A stretch of DNA of 64,000 bases. Origin: Candidatus Sabulitectum sp. GTDB lineage: Bacteria; Fermentibacterota; Fermentibacteria; Fermentibacterales; JCC-6. The stretch covers positions 28,177 to 92,176 of the forward strand of contig JAIOSV010000028.1 in NCBI GenBank assembly GCA_021107435.1. Direction: 5' to 3'. This document shows positions 45,766 through 53,324 of the stretch, piece by piece. How positions within the stretch are numbered: position 1 is the first letter of the stretch; every line of letters starts with the position of its first letter. A model generated the notes under the pieces. The model ran no database searches. It worked only from the letters and a program-made list of their open reading frames with translations, and was not told where the DNA came from. Made by a program: the position numbers and the translations under genes.

Positions 45766-45864
45766 TTTTCCCCCAGTTGAAAGAAGCAGGATCAACTATA
45801 GAACCTGCACAGGTAACACTGACCGGTACAATAAGGCAGAGAAAGAGGCAGGTAAACCCCGGCC

Positions 45865-46815
45865 TTATGGAACGAATAAATCGAGGTCATTCATTGTTAT
45901 ATTCCAACTGCCGCCCTCTTCAGGTATGTTTACTGCAAGACGGGTGTATGTGTCATGGTCTTCATCCATAACCCTGATGTCGTATGTACCCGTATTCAAT
46001 AACAGAGAATACTGCTCTTTAGGTTCGATGCCATGTGCAACCAGGTGATTCCCGCTCCAGTTGGTGTTTGAAGAGCTTTTGTGATAGACACCTGTGATAA
46101 TCCAGTCATCCAGAGCATTGCAGAGAACAAATCTACTTGTGCCTGTGCCGGTTTCTTCATGAGAAGCAAGGGTGTCCTCTCTACTGATTTCCCAGCTCTG
46201 GCGTGATCCGTTCCGGGTTACTGAGATTGTTTCGCTGGCGTATTTATCTCGCAGATTATCTTCAGCAGTAATACAGTAGCATCCCGGTTCCAGCCGCGTA
46301 TTCAATGTTCTGCCGGGAAAGAGTATGAAGGCGCCAAGCATGTCGGGACTATCTTCTGTGTTTTCTCCCGATCTGATTGCATAGAGCCAGTAAACATCTT
46401 TGTCCTGAAGAGAGTTAGTGATTCTGATTGTACAGGTTCCGGAGCCGGTCCAGTATTCCCCGCCGGATTCAATGGTTTCTTCAAACACTGTACGGTTTGC
46501 CATGGATACTTCAATTTGCATGGTCTCTATGGAGTCGGTGATTGTCAGGCGGGAATTGTAAACACCGCCGGTTGCGTCTATTGCTTTGACTGCTGAACTG
46601 TTCCGGGGAATTGTGACCTGAAAGTTATCACCCGGTCTCAGCGGATGCTCCAGAAGGTTAATACTGTGGTTTGCACGATACACTTCAGTCAGGGTAATGT
46701 CTGGCAGCGTGTTTGTAATCCGTAGTGATATTTCTTTGTGTTCATCGAGTTTGCAGCTCGTCAGCAGTATTACTCCTGCGAGAACCAGCAGAGTTGTGTA
46801 CTTAGTTCGATTCAT
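45865..46815 (-). CDS. Lipoprotein with three divergent ITN-type domains
   Basis: A 316-residue cluster member. Lipobox VILLTSCKLD, Cys21. Domain 1 (about 28-110) starts ISLRITNTLPDITLTEVY and lacks the acidic loop. Domain 2 (about 125-210) has IRITNSLQDKDVYWLYAIRS and a changed loop (AEDNLRDKYA). Domain 3 (about 225-316) is close to consensus: CNALDDWIITGVYHKSS, NTNWSGNHL, YDIRVMDEDHDTYTRL and the end ITMNDLD. ATG 46815 follows a GTG in the ORF track. The gene overlaps the stop region of the upstream gene by 14 nt, so the two are cotranscribed. Confidence 0.8.
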   Translation of the reverse strand: MNRTKYTTLLVLAGVILLTSCKLDEHKEISLRITNTLPDITLTEVYRANHSINLLEHPLRPGDNFQVTIPRNSSAVKAIDATGGVYNSRLTITDSIETMQIEVSMANRTVFEETIESGGEYWTGSGTCTIRITNSLQDKDVYWLYAIRSGENTEDSPDMLGAFILFPGRTLNTRLEPGCYCITAEDNLRDKYASETISVTRNGSRQSWEISREDTLASHEETGTGTSRFVLCNALDDWIITGVYHKSSSNTNWSGNHLVAHGIEPKEQYSLLLNTGTYDIRVMDEDHDTYTRLAVNIPEEGGSWNITMNDLDLFVP

Positions 46816-47578
46816 CACGATCCTGGTTTGTTACAGACCAGAACACTCCCTGATTACCCAGTTCCACCTGCCAGAGGGTGTAGGTGTTGTCATTGGAATC
46901 AAGCAGTCGGATATCGTAAATACCCTCATCCAGCCAGATTCCCATCTCTGCCTCACTGCCGAGAACGCTTGATCCAAGCCAGTCATCACCCCATGAGTCA
47001 TTGTTACTGGAAGAGCAGTAGACATTCCAGATTGAAAGATGGTCAAGATTATTCTTCAACACGAATTCGCAGGCGCCGATGCCTGCTGAAATGTAAGTTG
47101 GTGCTGCTGATATGCCGGTGTTTGTATCTGTGTCGGATATTCCTGCCATAGTTTCCCCGATAAATTCATCCAGAACAGGAATTAGATTAAGTTTCCATCG
47201 CTGGTTTTCCCTGATGAACTGATAAGATCTGATCTGGCTGCTCTCGCCGGAAAGCAGGTAGGCTTTCTCATTTATGAATTCGATGGAAATCACCGTTTCT
47301 GAAAATGAAAGCAGGGCAGTGTCTGACACCAGCGAGGCAAGAAGTTTCTCTCCCCGGTTGTCAAAAGGGACTCCAGCTTCAGTGTAAATCCTTGCAATTT
47401 CGTCAAGAAGCTGATTTGTTTCGTCTGAAAGACCTCTGGAGAGATCATGCCAGTTTTCATCGGCGGTGTTTTCCATAAGGGTGTTATAGCTTTCGAGTAC
47501 TTCTTTCTGATCACTGCTCCAGCCTATGCACGCAACTATCAACAAAAACAGAGAAGAAACTACCAGTTCTTTTTTCAA
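46802..47578 (-). CDS. Lipoprotein with unknown N-terminal domain and one ITN-type domain
   Basis: A 258-residue protein and first gene of the cluster. TTG 47578 is used because AAAGGAG stands upstream and yields a lipoprotein signal (LVVSSLFLLIVACIGW, Cys17). Residues about 25-150 form a domain I do not recognise, helix-rich then beta (LESYNTLMENTADENWHDLS, FINEKAYLLSGESSQI), which recalls small SnoaL/NTF2-like lipoprotein domains, only as a guess. The C-terminal domain has NNLDHLSIWNVYCSSSNN, DSWGDDWLGSSVLGSEAE and YDIRLLDSNDNTYTLWQ. It is the only member with another domain attached, which may point to partner binding. Confidence 0.78.
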   Translation of the reverse strand: MKKELVVSSLFLLIVACIGWSSDQKEVLESYNTLMENTADENWHDLSRGLSDETNQLLDEIARIYTEAGVPFDNRGEKLLASLVSDTALLSFSETVISIEFINEKAYLLSGESSQIRSYQFIRENQRWKLNLIPVLDEFIGETMAGISDTDTNTGISAAPTYISAGIGACEFVLKNNLDHLSIWNVYCSSSNNDSWGDDWLGSSVLGSEAEMGIWLDEGIYDIRLLDSNDNTYTLWQVELGNQGVFWSVTNQDRDESN

Positions 47579-47708
47579 AGCAAACTCCTTTCCCGGTTTA
47601 TCTCTTATAAAGACTCTACCCGTTTGAAGCCGGCGGGTCAACATCCACTGTTGATCTCTTCCCTTATCGGTTATTATCGGTGATAATTAAGAGTGACCGG
47701 AGGAGTTT

Positions 47709-48569
47709 ATGAAAACTGTTTCCTTTCCCAGAATGGTTGAACTTGATACAGTTACAGGACTTCCACCAAGGAAGATCCTGGATCATGACCTGCCTGTACT
47801 GCTCAGATCTATGGGTATGGCCGGTCTGCCAATGTGTTCCATCATGATAGACATAGATCATTTTAAAAAATTCAATGATAAGCACGGTCATGATACTGGA
47901 GATATGGTACTGTACCACGTTTCGTCTCTGATAAGGAAAGCAGTAAGATTTCGCGGAGAGGCATACAGATACGGCGGTGAAGAAATAACCGTACTGATGC
48001 TTAACACAAATGGCGCAGAGGGTCTTGCGACAGCAGAGAGAATCTGCTCAGTTGTGGAGAACTCAGAGGTAACGGCGGCAGTCGATGGAATAAATCAACC
48101 ACTGTCTGTCCGTATATCTCTTGGGGTCGCGTCAACTGATACGGTTGCGGGTTCAGAGCTTCTTGTCTCTTCCGATCGAGCTTTGTACAACGCAAAATCC
48201 AGTGGCAGAAACCAGGCAATTCTCTTTAGAAGTGACAGAAGGCAGGCAGTTACCACCACAATTATTGATGTTCACTTCCCCTCCAGATCTGCAATCACAG
48301 GAGGTAATTACATACTCCTGAAAAAATGGTTCAGCCGCAGCGATCCTACCGATATTGAGGCCAGAGAGATCAAGGACCCCAACACTGACAGCAGTGAATT
48401 TGCTGAAGGTCACATGCCCCCTTACGGTCTGGTTGAGGCAGAGATAAGAGGCAGGGTGAGTGAAATTGAACGCAGGGGCAACCACACACACTTTAAATTT
48501 GAGGTTAAGAGCTACATTATTGATCTGATGTTCAAGTACATTCAGGACACTCGAAATGCCTACAATTAA
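47709..48569 (+). CDS. GGDEF-domain diguanylate cyclase with C-terminal extension
   Basis: A 286-residue soluble protein. The GGDEF domain covers about residues 10-180: DTVTGLPPRKILDHDL, metal-binding MIDIDHFKKFNDKHGHDTGD, active loop YRYGGEEITVLM (GGEEI in the common active form), and ISLGVASTD. No RxxD inhibitory site is seen before it. The last 100 residues (WFSRSDPTDIEAREIKDP, PPYGLVEAEIRGRVSEIE) are not familiar. There is no sensor domain or membrane span. CCGGAGGAG precedes the ATG. It overlaps the amidohydrolase gene by 14 nt and heads a run of cofactor genes, an odd place for a cyclic-di-GMP enzyme. Confidence 0.85.
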   Translation: MKTVSFPRMVELDTVTGLPPRKILDHDLPVLLRSMGMAGLPMCSIMIDIDHFKKFNDKHGHDTGDMVLYHVSSLIRKAVRFRGEAYRYGGEEITVLMLNTNGAEGLATAERICSVVENSEVTAAVDGINQPLSVRISLGVASTDTVAGSELLVSSDRALYNAKSSGRNQAILFRSDRRQAVTTTIIDVHFPSRSAITGGNYILLKKWFSRSDPTDIEAREIKDPNTDSSEFAEGHMPPYGLVEAEIRGRVSEIERRGNHTHFKFEVKSYIIDLMFKYIQDTRNAYN

Positions 48570-49998
48570 CTGTCGATCTCTCTGGACCGGAGCGGGTCCA
48601 TACATTTCCAACGCAGCTGTTAATATTGATAATTCCGGAATGATTACTTCCATTGAGAATTGTTCCCCGGCTGTTTTTGATTACAGTTTCGCAATGCCTT
48701 CGTTTGTGGATGCGCATGTTCATTTCACATGGATGGTTGCAAAAGAAGTATCGCTGGATCTTTCCGAGGTCAGATCCGCTGATGAATTTCTTTCTCTTGT
48801 TCAGCTCACAGCTGTTCACGGCACGCATAAGATTGTTCGAGGTGAGTCTTTTGATGAAAGTGAATGGCCTGATACCAATCTGCCGACTCTGGAGCGGCTT
48901 GACTCGGTCACCGGTGATGTCCCTGTGTTTCTGCGCCGCGTGTGCGGTCATGCTGCTCTTGTTAACACAGCAATGCTCCGGCTGTTTGATCAGGATATGC
49001 CAGGAGTAAACAGGTCAACCGGTGTCTTGAAGGAGTGGCCGGTATTAAATTTTGGACGGATGTTTCCTCTGCCGGACTACATTTCAGCTAACGGCGCTTC
49101 CAGGGTTGAATCAATAATCTGCAGCAAAGGAATAACTGCAGTGTGCACCTTTGAATCATTTCATGCGGCTGAAACAATACTGAGTTCGATTTCCAGCTTA
49201 GATATGACAATAGCAGTTGTTGTTGACGATATGGAAGATATCCTTGCTGCCGGTCTTCCGGTGAAGATTGTTAAGATCTTTCTGGATGGTGCTCTCGGCG
49301 CACGGAACGCCGCTCTTTTCCATCCGTATCCTGATGGTTCGGTAGGTGAATTGCATTATACTGACGAAGAGCTGCTCGCTTTGCTTCTTCGTTGCGGCGA
49401 AATCGGATTCTCTGTTGCTGTTCATGCAATTGGCGGCAAAGCTCTTCGGCAGCTTGATCGAGTTTCCAATAAGGTTTTCAGGATTCTCGGTAATGGACAT
49501 AAAATACGGGTGGAGCATGCGGAGGATCTTATGAGCGCCTGGCCGGGAACATGGAATCCTGAGCACCACATTTTCAGCATGCAGCCCAATTTTGTGGAGA
49601 GATGGCAGCGACCGGGGGGCATGTATGACACAATTCTTCCTGAAGAGCAATCTTTGCGGCTTAATCCATTCAGAACAGTGGTTGATTCAGGTTTCCAACT
49701 TGGTTTCGGAAGCGATTGCATGCCTCTTGATCCCCTCTACGGGCTCAGGGGAGCGGTTCAGCACAGGAGCAACGATGAATCACTTTCTATGGAGAAAGCA
49801 CTTTCTGCTTATACTCTTGATGCGGCTTCCATCTCAGGGTTGAATCATCTCGCGATTCCGCTTGGCGGAGGCAGAACTGCTGATATGGTTTTTCTTTCGG
49901 GCAATCCGTTTGACGGACTTGATGGTGTTGTGGTTGAAGCTACTATGAAAAGTGGCAGCATTGTTTTTGAAAATAGTGTTTCTACGAAGGGAATTTGA
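48556..49998 (+). CDS. Amidohydrolase family 3 (YtcJ-like) metal-dependent hydrolase
   Basis: A 480-residue TIM-barrel hydrolase. Family motifs are in order: MPSFVDAHVHFTW (H-x-H metal ligands), the lysine region VKIVKIFLDGALGARNAALF, VAVHAIGGKAL, RVEHAEDL, MQPNFV and GFGSDCMPLDPLYG with the catalytic Asp. The C-terminal beta domain ends GRTADMVFLSGNPFDGLD. HAIGG replaces the usual HAIGD, which is a mild change. The substrate of these enzymes is usually unknown (N-acyl or cyclic amides). Start inside the GGDEF gene end; the stop touches nadC in a TGATG junction, so translation is likely coupled. Confidence 0.9.
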   Translation: MPTINCRSLWTGAGPYISNAAVNIDNSGMITSIENCSPAVFDYSFAMPSFVDAHVHFTWMVAKEVSLDLSEVRSADEFLSLVQLTAVHGTHKIVRGESFDESEWPDTNLPTLERLDSVTGDVPVFLRRVCGHAALVNTAMLRLFDQDMPGVNRSTGVLKEWPVLNFGRMFPLPDYISANGASRVESIICSKGITAVCTFESFHAAETILSSISSLDMTIAVVVDDMEDILAAGLPVKIVKIFLDGALGARNAALFHPYPDGSVGELHYTDEELLALLLRCGEIGFSVAVHAIGGKALRQLDRVSNKVFRILGNGHKIRVEHAEDLMSAWPGTWNPEHHIFSMQPNFVERWQRPGGMYDTILPEEQSLRLNPFRTVVDSGFQLGFGSDCMPLDPLYGLRGAVQHRSNDESLSMEKALSAYTLDAASISGLNHLAIPLGGGRTADMVFLSGNPFDGLDGVVVEATMKSGSIVFENSVSTKGI

Positions 49999-50879
49999 TG
50001 TGCGCTGTAGACTGGACTGATCCATTCGCTGTTGCGGAAGTATTGATAGAGAATGCGCTTATTGAGGACGAAGCGCTTAATGACGCAGCCTCCGGGGCTC
50101 TTGCGGAATTCGGTGATTTACCTGTAACATGCTTTGTGAATCCCAGAGAAGAAATTGTGGTTGCCGGTATTGATCTGGCCGCACTTGTTTTTTCCATTCT
50201 GCCCGGGGAGGTTCGAGTGGAGATATTCGTTGAAGAAGGCAGGAGCATTTGTGCAGGCGAGAGGATGGCCGGAATTCACGGTCCGGCTGCTTGTGTTTTG
50301 CGCGGGGAAAGGATTTTCCTGAATATTCTCTGCCGACTGTGCGGGATTGCTACCGCAACTTTTGAATTTGTCAGCGTTTGCAATGGTATTGACGTGGAGA
50401 TACTCGATACAAGAAAGACTACGCCGGGCATGAGAGCTCTTGAGAAGTATGCTGTTCGCATGGGGGGCGGAGTAAATCACCGATTCTCCCTGGCTGATAT
50501 GGCAATGCTCAAGGATAACCACCTGGCGGCAATTGGTGGAGTCGGGAATCTCCTTCCCGTCATTGGCAGATTGCGGAATCTTGATGTTCCCATTGAAGTG
50601 GAGGTTGATTCTTTGCAGCAGTTGAGAGCTGTTACTTCTCTTCTGCCTGATCGAATACTGCTTGACAACATGTCTCCGAATGAGCTTCGGGAAGCTGTGG
50701 CACTGGCGGGGAATTCCGGTATATACCTTGAGGCTTCGGGAGGAATTACACTTGAAACGGTAAGGGATGTCGCGGAAACTGGTGTAAACGGGATTTCTGT
50801 GGGCATGCTCACTCACTCAGTGAGATCATCTGACATTGGTCTCGACTGGTTTTACGATTTTGATAAGGAGCCTCTATGA
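49998..50879 (+). CDS. nadC: Nicotinate-nucleotide pyrophosphorylase NadC
   Basis: A 293-residue enzyme that makes nicotinate mononucleotide from quinolinate and PRPP in de novo NAD synthesis. Family marks: the ERIFLNILCRLCGIATAT helix, EILDTRKTTPGMRALEKYAV (substrate-binding Arg and Lys), GGGVNHRFSLADMAMLKDNH, and the IEVEVDSLQQLRAV then ILLDNMSPNELREAV and LEASGGITLETV segments. ATG 49998 is used; the ORF track begins one codon earlier at a TTG. No nadA or nadB is in the window. The stop overlaps the coaX start by 4 nt. Confidence 0.97.
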   Translation: MCAVDWTDPFAVAEVLIENALIEDEALNDAASGALAEFGDLPVTCFVNPREEIVVAGIDLAALVFSILPGEVRVEIFVEEGRSICAGERMAGIHGPAACVLRGERIFLNILCRLCGIATATFEFVSVCNGIDVEILDTRKTTPGMRALEKYAVRMGGGVNHRFSLADMAMLKDNHLAAIGGVGNLLPVIGRLRNLDVPIEVEVDSLQQLRAVTSLLPDRILLDNMSPNELREAVALAGNSGIYLEASGGITLETVRDVAETGVNGISVGMLTHSVRSSDIGLDWFYDFDKEPL

Positions 50880-51643
50880 GAAGGCTTGCCATTGATATTG
50901 GAAACACGAAAACAGCACTTGCTCTTTTTGAGCAGAGGAACCTTATGGGGCAGTGGAGGATCAGGACACAGCACTGGACCGCAGATGAGCTTCGGATACT
51001 GATTGAGGCTCTGTTCAGGAGTGAAGGCTTCACCCCACCGGATGACGCGGCATTTGCATGCGTGGTTCCCCAGGTACGTCATACAATAATCAACATGTGT
51101 GAGAAATGGCTGAATCTTACTCCGGTGAATGTTTCCAGCGAGACTGCTGGAATTAAAACCGGTTACCTGTATCCACATGAAATAGGGCCTGACAGACTCG
51201 CTAATGCTGTAGCTGCTATCATGTCCGGTGGATTACCGGCTATTGTGGCGGATTTCGGAACAGCTACCACTTTTGATGTGATAGATGAGCACGGCAGATA
51301 TCTTGGAGGTGCAATCAGTCCCGGTGTGGGTACATCTGCCGGGGAGCTGTTTAAGAAAGCGGAGAGATTGAACCCTATTGATCTCGTGTTCCCTGAGTGT
51401 GTGGTGGGAAGAAGAACGACGGATGCCATAAGATCTGGTGTTCTGTTCAGTGCGGTGGGTGCTGCTGATCATATTATTGACCTTATTTCGTCTGAACTTG
51501 ACTCTGCCCCGGAACTATGGGCAACCGGAGGATGGGGGAAAGCCCTGGGAGACAGGTGCAGACACAATTTCAGAATCTGCCCTGAACTTACCCTGCTGGG
51601 TATTAACGAAATCGGGCGAAGAAACAGAGAGGAAGTCAACTGA
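50876..51643 (+). CDS. coaX: Type III pantothenate kinase CoaX
   Basis: A 255-residue ASKHA-fold kinase, first step of coenzyme A synthesis. It starts RRLAIDIGNTKTALALFEQ with the phosphate loop DIGNTKT. Further marks are YLYPHEIGPDRLANAVAAI, PAIVADFGTATTFDVIDEHG and GGAISPGVGTSAGELFKKA. The C-terminus has ATGGWGKAL. Overlaps with nadC before it and with coaC after it put it in one cofactor operon. CoaX is the usual pantothenate kinase of many non-proteobacterial lineages. Confidence 0.97.
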   Translation: MRRLAIDIGNTKTALALFEQRNLMGQWRIRTQHWTADELRILIEALFRSEGFTPPDDAAFACVVPQVRHTIINMCEKWLNLTPVNVSSETAGIKTGYLYPHEIGPDRLANAVAAIMSGGLPAIVADFGTATTFDVIDEHGRYLGGAISPGVGTSAGELFKKAERLNPIDLVFPECVVGRRTTDAIRSGVLFSAVGAADHIIDLISSELDSAPELWATGGWGKALGDRCRHNFRICPELTLLGINEIGRRNREEVN

Positions 51644-52185
51644 TGGCAGAGATTCTTCTGGGAGTAACCGGAGGAGCCGCAGCGTTCAAAGCCGTAAGTC
51701 TCGCCTCACTCCTGAGGAAATCAGGACATACGGTAAACTGTATTCTTACCGGGGCAGCTACTGAATTCATTACCGCAACTCAGCTTTCTGCCGTATCCGG
51801 AATGCCGTGTTTTACAGATTTGTTTCCTTCCCTGACAACCGTTTCTATTCCCCACATAACCCTTACAGACAATCTGGATCTTATGGTTGTAGCTCCGGCT
51901 ACAGCTCATTTTATGGCAAGAGCCGCTCATGGGCTTGCTGATGATCTGCTTACTTCCGCCTTTCTTGCCTGCGCCGCACCGGTGCTGATTGCTCCGGCAA
52001 TGAATACCCGAATGTGGAACAACCCTGCTGTTCAGGCGAATGTTGAGATTCTTTCTTCAAGAGAGATCAGGTTTACGGGACCGGTTCAGGGAAAACTTGC
52101 CTGCGGAACCATTGGTGACGGTCGAATGACGGAGCCTGCGGATATTGCCGGGATCTGCTGTGAGATGCTTGGGAGCCGGTCTTGA
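51643..52185 (+). CDS. coaC: Phosphopantothenoylcysteine decarboxylase domain protein (CoaC alone)
   Basis: A 180-residue flavoprotein of the HFCD family. It shows the FMN-binding start MAEILLGVTGGAAAFKAVSL, the catalytic His region VSIPHITLTDNLDLMVVAPA, NFM-like AHFMARAAHGLADDLL, and the PAMNTRMWNN motif that defines the decarboxylase. It ends at residue 180, so the CoaB synthetase half present in usual bacterial Dfp (about 400 residues) is missing and not next door. Either coaB is elsewhere or the enzyme is a split form. The start overlaps the coaX stop in TGATG. It catalyses the third step of CoA synthesis from pantothenate, after CoaX and CoaB. Confidence 0.92.
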   Translation: MAEILLGVTGGAAAFKAVSLASLLRKSGHTVNCILTGAATEFITATQLSAVSGMPCFTDLFPSLTTVSIPHITLTDNLDLMVVAPATAHFMARAAHGLADDLLTSAFLACAAPVLIAPAMNTRMWNNPAVQANVEILSSREIRFTGPVQGKLACGTIGDGRMTEPADIAGICCEMLGSRS

Positions 52186-53195
52186 AGCCGATTCCGACCC
52201 TTGAGTGGCGTGATGATTACCTGCGGCTTATTGATCAGAGACTTCTTCCGGCAGAAGAGGTTTATCTTGATTGCAGGTCAATTCAAGAGCTTGCCTGTGC
52301 GATAAAGACACTTGCTGTAAGAGGGGCTCCGGCTATTGGCATAGCCGCAGCTTATGGAGCTGTTATTGCAGCAATGGAAACCCCTGAATCGGAAAGTTTC
52401 TTTGATGACTGTGAAACTTTGCTGGATGTACTTGCTTCCACAAGACCCACTGCAGTTAATCTGTTCCATTGCCTGGATATTCAGAGAGAGCTTCTTTTTT
52501 CTTCACCTTCAAAGGCTATGGCCGTAGAACGCCTTTTAAACAGCGCTCATCAGCTTTTCGAGAAAGATCTGGAGGCAAGCAGGGCTATGGGGCGATTTGG
52601 CGCTGATTTGCTTCCTGACGGGTGTACAGTACTTACGCATTGCAATGCGGGTGGGCTGGCCACCGCCGGTCTGGGTACAGCGCTTTCGGTAATCTATGAA
52701 GCGCATTCCAGGGGAATCCTCTCCTGTGTCTTTGCTGATGAAACAAGACCGCTTCTGCAGGGGGCCAGGCTTACTTCCTGGGAATTGCAGAAAGCAGGGA
52801 TAAAGGTGAGGGTTCTTCCGGATTCAGCAGCAGCCTCTTTACTTCGAACCGGGACTGTTAACGCGGTGATAACAGGTGCTGACAGAGTGGCTGTTAACGG
52901 GGATTCCGCCAACAAGATAGGAACTTATCCCCTCGCTCTGGCAGCTTTTGAAGCCGGAGTGCCATTTTACATTGCAGCACCGGTTTCAACATTTGATTCC
53001 GGATCACCGGACGGTACACACATCAGGATTGAGGAAAGAGGAAGAGAGGAACTGGCTGTGATGGGTAACAGGCAGATCCTTCCCGCTGGAGTAGAAGTTT
53101 ACAATCCGGCTTTCGATGTTACTCCTGTCAGGCTGATAACCTCCATAATCTGTGAGAAGGGAGTTATCTCAGCCCCGAATCAAATTGAATGGTGA
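52182..53195 (+). CDS. mtnA: S-methyl-5-thioribose-1-phosphate isomerase MtnA
   Basis: A 337-residue aldose-ketose isomerase of the eIF2B-alpha family from methionine salvage. Marks: AVRGAPAIGIAAAYG, VLTHCNAGGLATAGLGTAL (active Cys), ADETRPLLQGARLTSWEL, VITGADRVAVNGDSANKIGT (catalytic Asp and Lys), and the end EVYNPAFDVTPVRLIT. It starts at TTG overlapping the coaC stop, so it ends the cofactor operon. No other salvage genes are here; some bacteria use MtnA with other partners. Confidence 0.96.
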   Translation: MKPIPTLEWRDDYLRLIDQRLLPAEEVYLDCRSIQELACAIKTLAVRGAPAIGIAAAYGAVIAAMETPESESFFDDCETLLDVLASTRPTAVNLFHCLDIQRELLFSSPSKAMAVERLLNSAHQLFEKDLEASRAMGRFGADLLPDGCTVLTHCNAGGLATAGLGTALSVIYEAHSRGILSCVFADETRPLLQGARLTSWELQKAGIKVRVLPDSAAASLLRTGTVNAVITGADRVAVNGDSANKIGTYPLALAAFEAGVPFYIAAPVSTFDSGSPDGTHIRIEERGREELAVMGNRQILPAGVEVYNPAFDVTPVRLITSIICEKGVISAPNQIEW

Positions 53196-53197
53196 GG

Positions 53198-53226
53198 TTG
53201 ACACCGATAGATGTATGCAATACTAT
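53198..53226 (+). promoter_or_regulatory. Sigma-70 promoter of dnaK
   Basis: TTGACA, 17 nt, TACTAT, starting 3 nt past the mtnA stop. The start near 53233 would leave a leader of about 90 nt. No CIRCE element is seen. A second -10-like TATAAT lies at 53266-53271 with a poor -35. Confidence 0.75.
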
Positions 53227-53324
53227 TTCATCAATGATTTAACAGCCTGCCTGCTCTGATGGTTTTATAATGCGGGTGCAGTTTTAGGCGTTTATAGACC
53301 AGATATATTACTGGAGGAGTAGAT

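Noticed and set aside
53196-53324. CIRCE or other heat-shock operator before dnaK
   Set aside because: No TTAGCACTC-N9-GAGTGCTAA-like inverted repeat; only sigma-70-type boxes are visible.
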